From assembly GCA_025055115.1 (NCBI GenBank), contig JANWYJ010000073.1, forward strand, positions 1 through 64,000: DNA of 64,000 nt, given 5' to 3'. Both the position numbers and the translations under genes were made by a program. The notes below the pieces were generated by a model. It ran no database searches and was not told where the DNA came from. It was given only the letters and a program-made list of their open reading frames with translations. This stretch comes from Gemmata sp. Lineage in GTDB: Bacteria > Planctomycetota > Planctomycetia > Gemmatales > Gemmataceae. Of this stretch, positions 18,641 through 27,012 are shown in pieces (within the stretch, counting starts at the first letter, position 1; each line of letters starts with the position of its first letter).

Positions 18641-19277
18641 TCAGTATCCAGCAAGTAGCGCGCCAAATATTCCGGTATGTGGCGAAATAATCCAAATTTG
18701 GGCGATTGGGACACTCCCCGCCACCCCGAAAAGCCTGCTTGGATCGCGAACACTTCGCGATACGGACCGACCGTTGGACATTGAATTTCTACGCCGCCAC
18801 CCCGAAAAGCCTGCTTGGATCGCGAACACAGCGGATGGCTTCGGCGGTATTCGGCAATAGGTACATCCCAGCCGCCCAGAAAAAACCTGCTGGGGCACAC
18901 CTCCCAGCCGCCCGGAAAAAGCTGCGAAAACCTGGGCGTGCTTCACGCCAGCCGCGGTATGCCCGCATCGGACAGGACCCATTGTCAGACCACGGCCAGA
19001 GCCTTTTCCGAAACCTGGTCGCGCCATCATGAGCCGCCAGGGCCACTGATAGCGCTTTATGAGCCGCCAGGGCCATTGATAGCGCTTTTCGTTCACCTGG
19101 CGGCCCAATCGCGGCAAACGCCATAACACTGGGGGAGTGGTCGCGTCCGCATGGGCGCACCACTCCCGGTGAGACTACGGCCGCTGTTAGGGCTGCTGTT
19201 GCTGAATCAGCTTTTCTGGATGCCAACGGTTTCGTGGCGACGGTATACGAATACACGAAAACGGAGCTGTTGCTGAA
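18641..19277. repeat. Gene-free spacer with four repeat families
   Basis: No gene is supported in 637 bp. A 35 bp unit containing CCACCCCGAAAAGCCTGC is perfectly repeated at 18719-18753 and 18795-18829 (step 76). A CCCAGCCGCCC-headed unit occurs near 18868 and 18903 (step 35). A 30 bp unit beginning ATGAGCCGCCAGGGCCA is tandem at 19029-19058 and 19059-19088 with one mismatch. A 36 bp copy of the phoD gene end lies at 19195-19230; the original is 19266-19301 (step 71). Its spacer has inverted TTCGTG/CACGAA at 19231-19236 and 19254-19259. Confidence 0.85.
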
Positions 19278-20891
19278 TCAGCCTTTCTTGATGCCAGCGG
19301 TGCCGGCTTCGACGATGAACTTCGCGTCCACCACTGCCGGCCCGCCGGGCTTGAGCACCTCAGGAACGACCACATAGTCACTTTCCCACTGCTTGGGAGT
19401 GACGGTACAGCGCACATAACCCCGTTGCCGGTTGTGATATTTCACACAGGGGTTTTCCGCGAGCAGGGTTTCCAACCCGCGTGGGTTCTTGACACCATTA
19501 CCACCGCTGGAAATCGACGTTCCCACAAACTCCGCAGCCACAATCGGTTCTTCGGGTTTGCGATCGTCCACACGGAGTTCGTTGACCCAGTGGGAATGAA
19601 TATCGCCGGTGAGTACCACGGGATTGGGAATTTTCCGATCGGCGATCCACTTCATCAGGCGCATTCGCTCGTAGGCGTATCCGGGCCATTGGTCCATGGA
19701 GTAGAGTTTGGCCTCACCGGGGGCGAAATCGACCATGCCCATCATGACTTGTTGGGCTAGCACATTCCAAATGGCGGTCGATTTCAACAATGCCGACTTC
19801 AGCCAATTCGCCTGTTCGGCCCCAAGAAGGGTGGCTTTGGGGTTGAGAGCGGCATCGTTGATGTCGGAAGGTCGGTCGCCGTTGGGTTGGTCCGTGCGGT
19901 ATTGCCGGGTATCGAGAACCTGGAAGCTGGCCAGCCGGCCGAACGACGCGGTGCGATACAGCTTCAGATGCGGGCCGCGCGGCAGGCTACCGGGTCGCAA
20001 CGGCATGTGCTCATAATAGGCCTGGTAAGCACTGGCCCGCTGTTGGAGAAACTCAATAGGATCGACGGCGGTTTTGGGGTTGTCGTTCTTCTCGGAGATG
20101 TCGTTGGCGTAGTTGTTGTCGAATTCGTGGTCGTCCCAGGTTACCAGCCAGGGGCAGCGTGCGTGCATGGTTTGCAGGTGCTGATCGGAGCGATATTGGG
20201 CGTAGCGATTGCGATAGTCCTCCAGGGAAAGCAGTTTGGTCTTGGCGGGGCCGGCGTGTCGGCGAACGCCTTTGGTCGAGGCCGGGTATTCGTAGATGTA
20301 ATCGCCCAAGTGAATCATCAGATCGAGGTCGTCTTTGGCCATGTGTTCGTAGGCGGTATAGAGACCTTGTTCGTAGTGTTGGCAGGAGGCGAAGGCGAAG
20401 CGGAGCTGATGGGGTAGTGTAGTGGGTTCGGGCAGGGTCCGTGTTTGCCCAACAGGGCTGGTGGCATCGCCACAATGGAAGCGGTAGAAGTACCAGCGAT
20501 CCGGTTTCAACCCCTCGGCGACGACGTGAACCGAGTGGCCGAGTTGGGGCGTCGCGATGGTGGTTCCGCGGTGGAGGATGTTCTTCATGGCCGGATCATC
20601 GGCGATTTCCCAGCGGACTTCGACGAATTCCGGTTTCATCCCGCCGGCGTCCTCGAGCGGTTGTGGGGCCAGGCGCGTCCACAGAACGACACTGTGATGA
20701 TCGGGATCACCGCTGGCCACACCTAAGGTGAAGGGGTTGTTTGCGAACTTGGCTTGTTTCTTCACGCGCCCTTCGACACGCCGACCCCATAGTGGCAACG
20801 TGGCCAGGGTGGCGCTGTAGGCGAAAAACAACCGGCGGCTGAAACCGCCTTCGGCACGCACCGCTGCGCGGAGATCGTTCAAATCGAGCAT
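19278..20891 (-). CDS. phoD: PhoD-type alkaline phosphatase D
   Basis: This 537-residue secreted phosphodiesterase/phosphatase should release phosphate from organic esters and uses metal ions (Fe3+ and Ca2+ in characterised PhoD). Visible motifs are MIHLGDYIYEY, VTWDDHEFDNNY and LTGDIHSHWVNEL, which supply metal-binding Asp, Asn and His residues. An FSRRLFF twin-arginine-like signal lies near residues 19-25. The ATG at 20891 is preceded by GGCGAGG at good spacing; a longer frame to 20927 has no advantage. A perfect 13 bp hairpin lies about 30 bp upstream. The gene's last codons and stop are echoed at 19195-19230. Confidence 0.93.
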   Translation of the reverse strand: MLDLNDLRAAVRAEGGFSRRLFFAYSATLATLPLWGRRVEGRVKKQAKFANNPFTLGVASGDPDHHSVVLWTRLAPQPLEDAGGMKPEFVEVRWEIADDPAMKNILHRGTTIATPQLGHSVHVVAEGLKPDRWYFYRFHCGDATSPVGQTRTLPEPTTLPHQLRFAFASCQHYEQGLYTAYEHMAKDDLDLMIHLGDYIYEYPASTKGVRRHAGPAKTKLLSLEDYRNRYAQYRSDQHLQTMHARCPWLVTWDDHEFDNNYANDISEKNDNPKTAVDPIEFLQQRASAYQAYYEHMPLRPGSLPRGPHLKLYRTASFGRLASFQVLDTRQYRTDQPNGDRPSDINDAALNPKATLLGAEQANWLKSALLKSTAIWNVLAQQVMMGMVDFAPGEAKLYSMDQWPGYAYERMRLMKWIADRKIPNPVVLTGDIHSHWVNELRVDDRKPEEPIVAAEFVGTSISSGGNGVKNPRGLETLLAENPCVKYHNRQRGYVRCTVTPKQWESDYVVVPEVLKPGGPAVVDAKFIVEAGTAGIKKG

Positions 20892-20922
20892 AAAAACCTC
20901 GCCAAGAAATTGGGAAAAGCAG

Positions 20923-20952
20923 GACACCCATCGGTGAGAACCGATGGGTGTC
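20923..20952. terminator. Perfect 13 bp stem-loop between DUF1559 and phoD
   Basis: Arms GACACCCATCGGT (20923-20935) and ACCGATGGGTGTC (20940-20952) enclose a GAGA loop. On the minus strand it follows the DUF1559 gene by about 120 bp and precedes phoD by about 30 bp; a short CTTTT comes after the stem. It may be a weak terminator of the DUF1559 gene or a leader structure affecting phoD. Confidence 0.6.
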
Positions 20953-21071
20953 AGAGTAGTCCGGCGGTTGTGGGCTGGGTGTGAAAAGGTGACGAAATTT
21001 TGGTAAGGCCCAGGGGATTATCGGCCGCGGACGTGGCGTACCGCGGGGGGGGAGTTCGAATGGTCGGAGGG

Positions 21072-22091
21072 TTAGTCATTGCCGGGTTGATCACCGCGTG
21101 CGCGGCTGCCCAGAGCCATGAAGGTGCGGTGGGCGATGGTTTCACGCAGAAAGCGTACCGAACCATCACAAAAGACAAAGTTGACACCGCCAGTATGAGG
21201 GCTGCGGAAACCGAAGCAACCGTTGTTGATCCAATTCCGGGGGTCGTCCAGGGGTACCACCGTCCGCATCGGGCCGGAACCGATGTTGGGATTGCAGCCA
21301 GCGGGAGAGCGTTTGGTATTCAAACGAACATTTGTGGAGACGTGCGATCGTGGATAGTGGGCGGCACCCCATTGGGTGAGTCCGTTCGCCGTCCAACCTT
21401 CGAGCACCCAGGCACTTTCGCCGGCCAAGAGGGTGTTGCTGGTGCCGTCGGTGATGTGCAACCAGGTGATGTTGCCTTCGCGCGAATTGATGATGGCCCC
21501 ATCGTGGTAGCCGCCTTCCCAATTCTTCGTCGGCACATAGGTATTTCGACCCGTGTTCCCTTCAATCGGGTAACCGAAGTATTCCGAGGTCGGGTCGGGG
21601 TAGCTATCGGAGCCGTTGTTGCCCCCACTCCAGGAGTAGCTTCCCCAACCAGCAACCGTGCCTTTGTCTCGAGTATCGGCGGGGCAGGAGTACACTTTCA
21701 GGGGCATGTTGATCACTTGGGCATTGGATAGCCCAAGGGCATTGGGCGTGGTGTCGGTGTAGCTTTTCGTAGGGTCGTAGAGTTTGCCGATATTATCTTG
21801 CTCGATGTACGGCAAAATTTCGAGGAAACTACCGTAAAACTGGTTGATACCGTTGGTCGATTGACCACTATCGGCGTGACCATGCCGGGTTCCCCACGGT
21901 AGCCGCCCTTGGGCGTTCTCGAAGTTGTGCGTGGCCAGACCGATTTGCTTGAGATTGTTTTGGCAACTCATCCGTGCGGCGGCTTCACGCACTTTCTGCA
22001 CCGCGGGCAATAGTAGCCCGATGAGAATGGCGATGATGGCGATGACCACCAGCAATTCAATCAAAGTCCAGGCCCGATACGGACGCATCAA
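21072..22091 (-). CDS. DUF1559 protein with prepilin-type N-terminus (copy 2 of 5)
   Basis: The 339-residue DUF1559 protein has the prepilin-like N-terminus [20 protein letters not shown] and the [20 protein letters not shown] segment that follows it in this family. The C-terminal signature is [17 protein letters not shown]. Ala, not Gly, precedes the predicted cleavage point. Start is the first Met of MMRPYRAW (22091), with the second Met possible. It stands alone: the PepSY gene upstream ends 226 bp away with its own stem-loop. Confidence 0.92.
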   Translation of the reverse strand: MMRPYRAWTLIELLVVIAIIAILIGLLLPAVQKVREAAARMSCQNNLKQIGLATHNFENAQGRLPWGTRHGHADSGQSTNGINQFYGSFLEILPYIEQDNIGKLYDPTKSYTDTTPNALGLSNAQVINMPLKVYSCPADTRDKGTVAGWGSYSWSGGNNGSDSYPDPTSEYFGYPIEGNTGRNTYVPTKNWEGGYHDGAIINSREGNITWLHITDGTSNTLLAGESAWVLEGWTANGLTQWGAAHYPRSHVSTNVRLNTKRSPAGCNPNIGSGPMRTVVPLDDPRNWINNGCFGFRSPHTGGVNFVFCDGSVRFLRETIAHRTFMALGSRARGDQPGND

Positions 22092-22263
22092 TAGCTCCTT
22101 TCTCGTGAAATTGTGTGCTGTGATGTGGTGGGGCGTACGGCAGCGGGCAAAAACCCGCGACGGAAGCGAACCGACATCAACGCCGGGCTACGTTAGCAAT
22201 CACCATGCCGCGGCGAAAAACAGGGGAAAATGCTTCAATGGAGGGAGTCGGCGGTTGAAGTCC

Positions 22264-22301
22264 TGGTCACCCCATGCCTTCGTGGGGTCATTGGGTGACC
22301 A
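22264..22301 (-). terminator. Stem-loop after the PepSY gene
   Basis: Nested inverted repeats lie 17-54 bp beyond the PepSY stop: an outer pair TGGTCACCC (22264-22272) and GGGTGACCA (22293-22301), and an alternative inner 7 bp stem, CCCCATG (22270-22276) with CGTGGGG (22281-22287). The T-run is poor. Position suggests a terminator or mRNA 3' end for the iron-linked operon. Confidence 0.55.
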
Positions 22302-22317
22302 CGGGCATTGGTGATAG

Positions 22318-23154
22318 TCAATTCGCGACAGTGCTGGCTTTGGCGGCTGCCGCGGCCCGCTGCTGGGCGGAGCGGCGTTTCCGCAGCGCGGGAATGATCC
22401 ACAAGTACAAACCGCTGATGGTTAGACCGATCAGCCCGACCGCCACCAGATCGACCAGCAGTTTTCCGGCATCGCCCGCGATCTTGCCGGTATGCAAATC
22501 CTTGATCGCTTTGCCCCAATCCATGGGTTTGGGCTTGGGGGGTTCGGCCGAACGGCTCTCGGCGGCCAGAGAATCCGGTTGCAGCACAGCCTCCTCGCCT
22601 CTCCAGGCCTTCTCACGTTGTTCACCTGGGGGCTTGGGTGGTTTCTCGCCGGGGGCGTGTTGGGCGGCTTTGTCGTTGTGGGCTTTGGGTTCTTTCTTGT
22701 CGCCTTTGAGTTCCCAATGGCCGGTGTGGGCATCGACCAGCACTTCGGGGCCACCGGTTGTTCGAATTTTGTACACCACTCGCCCATGCTCGGGTTTCAG
22801 TTCCACCCGCTCGATAGGGGGATTGTTGAGTTGTGCCGCCGCTGTTTCCAAAGCGGCAGCCAGGCTAATTGGTAAGGTGGCGAGTTCGCGGGCCAACGCA
22901 CTGGGCTTGCCCTTCGGCTCCTTTGAGCTGTGTTCATTCCTCTTTTCGGCATCCTTATCTCCGTCCTTGCGCGGCGCACCGAGCAGCTCCAACGCGGGGC
23001 GGAAGGTGTCTTTGTGGTTCAAGTAGATGCCTGTTGTGGCGATGAGAATGATGAAGACCGAGGCCAACAGCCCCAACCAAGTGTGCAACATGCGGAATTG
23101 CAACAGCCGCGCGTTGGGGTTGGGCTTCGGTCCGGTGGTTGGTGTGTTCGACAT
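22318..23154 (-). CDS. PepSY-associated transmembrane protein
   Basis: This 278-residue protein has an N-terminal helix, LHTWLGLLASVFIILIATTGIYLNH (about 24-48), the opening of PepSY-TM proteins. A periplasmic PepSY-like segment follows (VERVELKPEHGRVVYKIRTTGGPEVLVDAHTG), and a C-terminal membrane helix sits near 240-262 (VAVGLIGLTISGLYLWIIPA). Two Lys/Glu/Pro-rich linkers are inserted. Proteins of this type often accompany siderophore or ferric reductase systems. It is the last gene of a four-gene run, 22 bp after the DUF1559 stop, with AGGA before its ATG. The iron link is strengthened by the divergent hemP gene. Confidence 0.85.
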   Translation of the reverse strand: MSNTPTTGPKPNPNARLLQFRMLHTWLGLLASVFIILIATTGIYLNHKDTFRPALELLGAPRKDGDKDAEKRNEHSSKEPKGKPSALARELATLPISLAAALETAAAQLNNPPIERVELKPEHGRVVYKIRTTGGPEVLVDAHTGHWELKGDKKEPKAHNDKAAQHAPGEKPPKPPGEQREKAWRGEEAVLQPDSLAAESRSAEPPKPKPMDWGKAIKDLHTGKIAGDAGKLLVDLVAVGLIGLTISGLYLWIIPALRKRRSAQQRAAAAAKASTVAN

Positions 23155-23176
23155 GGTGATGTTCCTGGGTGGGGCG

Positions 23177-24214
23177 TTAGTCGTTATTCAACACTTCGCC
23201 GCCGGCGCGAGTCACCATCGCGGCCAACGACCGTATCGTGATCGACTGCGGAACGAAACGCACGCTGCCATCGGCGAATGCGACATTGGCGCCGTTTGTG
23301 TGAAAGCTATAGACGTTTTTCTCATTGGTGCAGTTGATGGCACAAGGGCCGCCTTTGAGTTTCTCATCTTCCCACTTTTTCTTCTCTTCATTCCAGATAC
23401 GCACTTTCTGCTCGGTCTCGACAGTCCCATCGGGTTGTGAACCATGGATGTCGATGGCGTTGTCTTTATCGCCCCAGCCACCCCCTTTGTTGGGTTCGAT
23501 CCTTCCGTCCTTGACTCGTTCCCACATCTTGTGCCCCGCACGGTAGAAGCGCGGGCGACCGGCGACTTCGGAAATCATCGCGGTGTTGGCAGTGCCATCG
23601 GTAATGTCCACCATGCGGACCGGACCGCGTTGGGGTTTATTTTTCTCATCGTCGTCACCCACTTTTTGCAGAACACCACCTAGCGCTGATTCCGGCAGTG
23701 GGTCGATGAACCCGAACTGGACGAGATGCTTTTTCACTTCGCGGAGAGCGGCATAGTCACTGCATGCGGCCCGGTAGCTTTTCTTGATGGCCCCGGTTTT
23801 GCTGTCGATTTCCACATACTCATCGATCCGGGGATTCTGGGGCACACTGGGGCATTCGAACACGATCAGTCGAGTCGCGATGACCGCAGCGTTGCCCGGT
23901 TCATCCCATTTCGCGTTCCAATTGTACTGCGAAAATAAGGCCTGTTGTTCCAGAAATGGCAACAGGGGGATCACCCAACTGGCTTCTTTGGGTTGTTTGA
24001 TCTCGCCGGTAGGGAAAAAACCGTTGACATTCTCGTAGTTGTGGCAGGCCAGAGCGATCTGTTTGAGGTTGTTTTGGCATTTGAGGCGGGCGGCCGCTTC
24101 GCGGACCTTCTGCACCGCCGGCAACAGCAAGCCGATCAAAACGGCGATGATCGCAATCACGACCAAAAGTTCAATGAGGGTAAATCCTAGCTGTAGCAAT
24201 AGTGTTCGTTTCAT
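23177..24214 (-). CDS. DUF1559 protein (copy 3 of 5), iron-linked operon
   Basis: The 345-residue protein has the prepilin-like N-terminus [20 protein letters not shown] with Gly before the cleavage point, [19 protein letters not shown], and the C-terminal [17 protein letters not shown] signature. A charged insertion (about residues 180-290, rich in Lys, Glu and Asp) distinguishes it from the other copies. A 122 bp tract covering its prepilin region (24057-24178) is identical to that of copy 4 (26195-26316). It sits between the kelch gene and the PepSY gene, with AGGA before the ATG. Confidence 0.9.
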   Translation of the reverse strand: MKRTLLLQLGFTLIELLVVIAIIAVLIGLLLPAVQKVREAAARLKCQNNLKQIALACHNYENVNGFFPTGEIKQPKEASWVIPLLPFLEQQALFSQYNWNAKWDEPGNAAVIATRLIVFECPSVPQNPRIDEYVEIDSKTGAIKKSYRAACSDYAALREVKKHLVQFGFIDPLPESALGGVLQKVGDDDEKNKPQRGPVRMVDITDGTANTAMISEVAGRPRFYRAGHKMWERVKDGRIEPNKGGGWGDKDNAIDIHGSQPDGTVETEQKVRIWNEEKKKWEDEKLKGGPCAINCTNEKNVYSFHTNGANVAFADGSVRFVPQSITIRSLAAMVTRAGGEVLNND

Positions 24215-24326
24215 GGTGGTAGTCCTGCGGATGGAAATATTACCAAAGAGATGGATTTAGTAATTTTTCCTGCCCCATCGGCTCATCACATCGTTGGGGC
24301 ATGTCGTTGTGGTTGACTCGACCAAG

Positions 24327-24353
24327 GCCACGGCGATGATGGAGCCGTGGCCA
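24327..24353. other. Intercistronic stem-loop between kelch and DUF1559 genes
   Basis: A perfect 9 bp inverted repeat, GGCCACGGC (24327-24335) and GCCGTGGCC (24345-24353), lies 22 bp beyond the kelch stop in the 161 bp gap before the next operon gene. No T-run follows on either strand, so a processing or stabilising hairpin is more likely than a full terminator. Confidence 0.5.
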
Positions 24354-24375
24354 CGCGATGGTCAGGCCGGTGGGA

Positions 24376-25398
24376 TCATCGTTTGGGCGATCGGTCGTTC
24401 GACGGAGGTTGAGGTAGTGTGAGAGTAATAACTTCCAACGTATCGCTGTTGGAACCACCGCTTGCGCCGCCGAGGAGGATGACCCGGTCACGGCCGGCCG
24501 GTACTAGGCGCGCGACCATCCGTTTTTGCTTAGATTGAGCGACTTTTTCCCACTGGGTGCTTCGCGGCGTCAGTTGGTACACTGTGCCATCGGAAGTGTT
24601 CAGAACCAACCGTCCCTCAACGGTACATGCCGCGGGTGAGAATGCGACCCGTTCTTTTCCGGGAATCGGTGGCCCCTCGCTCCACTGGCCGGTGGTCAGG
24701 TCCAAGATATCCACGCGCGGATCCGGCCCGTCGGCCGTTAGCCCACCCAGGACGTAGACTTTTGAATCGAGGGCGGCCGCGGTCAACGCCCGGCGTTGGA
24801 AGGGCTGTTTCAGCGTCTTCCATTGGAGTTTTGTTGCTGTCAAATCCAGGACTAACGTGGTATCGTGCCAACGTGGCGATTCGCCGCGGCCGCGGAGTTG
24901 CCATCCCCCGACGACCACGAGCTGATCGCCCACCACCACGACATCATGGGAGGAACGCGGGGCCGGCAAGGGCGGAAGTTCTTCCCATTGGTTGGTTTGA
25001 GGATTGAAACGGGCACAGTCGGCCAGCGAATGATTATCCGCCGGTTGGCCGGGGGCATTGCGTGGTTGCATGCCCCCAATCCGATAGATTTTCCCGTTGT
25101 GGGCGACGAGATTCAGACCTTGGGCGATCGGTCCACGGGGTAGTTCTTCCCATTGCTTGCCGCCGTGGAGCTTCAAGCGATAAAAGCTGCCAAGAACCGA
25201 CTGCGTGTCGTACTGATGGGTTTTCCCGGCATGTCCGCCGTAGATGTATAAGTAACCGCCGTCAACCACCGCGCCGAAGCTCGAAACGGCCTGGGGCATC
25301 GGTGGCCAGTCTGCCGAGGTGGGTTCATTAGCCACAGCCGTTGTGAAATGGACGAGTACACCCAGCCCAATGACACAAGAGAAGCGCGTTCTCAACAT
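24376..25398 (-). CDS. Secreted kelch-repeat beta-propeller protein
   Basis: This 340-residue protein has a signal peptide (about 1-23) and at least five kelch units marked by di-glycines after hydrophobic strands: YLYIYGGH, KIYRIGGM, QLVVVGGW, KVYVLGGL and RVILLGG. It should fold as a six-bladed propeller outside the cytoplasm. The binding partner is unknown. AGGAG precedes the ATG at 25398, and it follows the DUF1559 copy 4 gene by 21 bp, so the two are co-transcribed. Placement in a hemP-linked operon suggests a part in iron or heme handling, which is inference only. Confidence 0.88.
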   Translation of the reverse strand: MLRTRFSCVIGLGVLVHFTTAVANEPTSADWPPMPQAVSSFGAVVDGGYLYIYGGHAGKTHQYDTQSVLGSFYRLKLHGGKQWEELPRGPIAQGLNLVAHNGKIYRIGGMQPRNAPGQPADNHSLADCARFNPQTNQWEELPPLPAPRSSHDVVVVGDQLVVVGGWQLRGRGESPRWHDTTLVLDLTATKLQWKTLKQPFQRRALTAAALDSKVYVLGGLTADGPDPRVDILDLTTGQWSEGPPIPGKERVAFSPAACTVEGRLVLNTSDGTVYQLTPRSTQWEKVAQSKQKRMVARLVPAGRDRVILLGGASGGSNSDTLEVITLTLPQPPSNDRSPKR

Positions 25399-25419
25399 TT
25401 TGGCGTCTCCTAGGCGCAG

Positions 25420-26343
25420 TTAGAATCCGTTGAGGACTTCGCCACCATCGCGAGTCCCCAGGGCTTGATAAATGGCCAGTGTGATGCTGCCGTTAGTGAG
25501 GAAACGGACGCTGCCGTCGGTAAACAGGAAGTTCGCGCCGTTGCTGTGGTCGCTCCGGAAGGCCCCTAATCGCGCCGTCAGGTTGGCGGAAGTACCGACC
25601 GTGGTATTGAACATCACACCGGTACTGCCGAAGGAGTAAGAGGCATAGCCCCAGACCCACTGCGTGTTCCCGCCGCGACGTTGACCAGCAAACGGCCCCG
25701 AGGAGAAGTTGTAGTCCTGAAGCTGGAAACCCATCTCACCGGCGAGGATCGTATTCGATGTTCCATCGGTAATCGCCGAAATGGATATGCCGACCTGATT
25801 GGTCACTGTTCCCGAGCCACCCCCTGTGAGCCGCACAATCACGCCGTTGTCGTAAGAGGGATTGCCGCCCGAGCCGGGACCAAAAAATGGGTTCGCCTGG
25901 TTCCCAATGCAGACCGCATAACTTGACCAACCAGGAAATGCCGCTGGCACTGGAGGCGGCACCATACTCGGGCAGGTGTAAGTCAACAGTTGTAACGATC
26001 CCAAGGATTGATTGCTGAAACCGTCTCCGTCGGGATCGCTGGCATCGTTGGGCGGCAATGCCGTGTTGTAGCGACGCCCGATGTTTTCTTGCTCCAAATA
26101 AGGCAGAATTTGCGTGAATGCCGAGTTGAACGTGGGCGTATTGGCGACGGGAAACCGCGAAGTCGCATCGTGGAAGCTGTGACAGGCAATCCCAATCTGT
26201 TTGAGGTTGTTTTGGCATTTGAGGCGGGCGGCCGCTTCGCGGACCTTCTGCACCGCCGGCAACAGCAAGCCGATCAAAACGGCGATGATCGCAATCACGA
26301 CCAAAAGTTCAATGAGAGTGAAAGCACTTCGGGAAGTGCGCAT
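25420..26343 (-). CDS. DUF1559 protein (copy 4 of 5), first gene of iron-linked operon
   Basis: The 307-residue protein begins [16 protein letters not shown], a prepilin-like leader with Ala at the position before cleavage, and ends with the [17 protein letters not shown] signature and EVLNGF. It is the promoter-proximal gene of the run 26343-22318. GAGGAG stands 6-11 bp before the ATG. Upstream at about 180-240 bp lies a palindrome resembling a Fur box with a plausible sigma-70 promoter. Its prepilin region shares 122 identical bases with copy 3. Confidence 0.92.
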   Translation of the reverse strand: MRTSRSAFTLIELLVVIAIIAVLIGLLLPAVQKVREAAARLKCQNNLKQIGIACHSFHDATSRFPVANTPTFNSAFTQILPYLEQENIGRRYNTALPPNDASDPDGDGFSNQSLGSLQLLTYTCPSMVPPPVPAAFPGWSSYAVCIGNQANPFFGPGSGGNPSYDNGVIVRLTGGGSGTVTNQVGISISAITDGTSNTILAGEMGFQLQDYNFSSGPFAGQRRGGNTQWVWGYASYSFGSTGVMFNTTVGTSANLTARLGAFRSDHSNGANFLFTDGSVRFLTNGSITLAIYQALGTRDGGEVLNGF

Positions 26344-26524
26344 AGCGACTCCTCTTCAGGGGCATGTCAAGAAGAACAAGAGCCGCGTTGCGACGGTGGG
26401 TGAGCAATAGACGACCGCAGGGAGTGTGTCCGCAGTCCGCGGGCAGCTATTGCGCTTCCGAATCGGTGGCGGAGCAGGCTCGCACGTGGCGGGTGACAGT
26501 GACGGTCCCCGTCGCCCAGCCAGT

Positions 26525-26549
26525 CTTATTGAGACAAATTCTCAATAAG
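26525..26549. promoter_or_regulatory. Fur-box-like palindrome between hemP and the DUF1559 operon
   Basis: Perfect 10 bp arms CTTATTGAGA (26525-26534) and TCTCAATAAG (26540-26549) surround a 5 bp centre. The core TGAGACA-A-ATTCTCA fits the 7-1-7 layout of Fur sites (TGATAAT-N-ATTATCA) and is closer still to the GAGAAT/ATTCTC variants known in several Gram-negative groups. It sits between divergent hemP and the DUF1559-kelch-DUF1559-PepSY operon, right where the predicted leftward transcript begins. Assignment to Fur is inference; the palindrome is exact. Confidence 0.65.
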
Positions 26550-26557
26550 ATGCCTTT

Positions 26558-26585
26558 ACATTACGCGCCCTTCGGATAATGTCAA
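26558..26585 (-). promoter_or_regulatory. Candidate sigma-70 promoter for the DUF1559-kelch operon
   Basis: Reading the minus strand, TTGACA (26585-26580) is followed after 16 bp by TAATGT (26563-26558), a reasonable -35/-10 pair. Transcription would start close to 26551, at the edge of the palindrome 26525-26549, so a bound repressor would block it. On the plus strand GATAAT (26575-26580) could serve as the -10 for hemP, but its -35 is weak. Confidence 0.5.
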
Positions 26586-26733
26586 CTATCGAAGTGGAAA
26601 AAAAACATACCAGGCCGTTGCGGCTAACCCGGCTGACCACCCAGGGAACGCGGCGATGGGCGGTCGTTGTGAAACTGCGTCTCAGTGACACGGCGAGAAT
26701 CGAGTCAGTGGCATGGCAAGAATCGAGGCCCCC

Positions 26734-26922
26734 ATGAGCGAAATCCCGCACCCCCATCAACACGAACAACACTCCCACCGTCCTGATCCGACCGGATCAC
26801 GCCCGCGCGTCGTCAATGCTGAAGAACTTTTTGCTGGTGAACGCGAAGTGTGGATTGAATGGGCCGGAGTGCGCTACCGTTTACGCATCACCCGTCGCGG
26901 GAAACTCATCTTGCAGAAGTGA
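26734..26922 (+). CDS. hemP: HemP-family hemin uptake protein
   Basis: The 62-residue cytoplasmic protein has a polar His-rich N-terminus and then the HemP/HmuP core: RVVNAEELFAGEREVWIEW, with G.RYRLRITRRGKLILQK at the C-terminus. HemP proteins are tied to heme or iron uptake and are Fur-regulated; in Burkholderiales HmuP activates the heme receptor operon. GAGG six bases before the ATG at 26734 favours this start over an ATG at 26713. It diverges from the DUF1559-kelch-PepSY operon across a Fur-box-like palindrome. The last codons and stop are copied twice more immediately downstream. Confidence 0.85.
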   Translation: MSEIPHPHQHEQHSHRPDPTGSRPRVVNAEELFAGEREVWIEWAGVRYRLRITRRGKLILQK

Positions 26923-27012
26923 TGCGGTCCCGATCGCGGAAACTCACCTTGCAGAAGTGATGCGGTCCCGATCGCGGAAACTCATCTTGCGGAAGTGATG
27001 CAGTTGCGATCG
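26896..27012. repeat. Three tandem copies of the hemP 3' end
   Basis: A unit of about 38-39 bp containing GGAAACTCATCTTGC, the codons before the stop, the stop and CCCGATC begins near 26896, 26936 and 26974. The first copy is the real gene end; the others differ by a few bases. This is the clearest tandem form of the gene-end duplication seen across the window. Confidence 0.9.

Noticed and set aside
26896-27012. Repeats after hemP as a possible riboswitch or REP element family
   Set aside because: The units are copies of the hemP coding end and stop; no similar sequence occurs elsewhere in the window.
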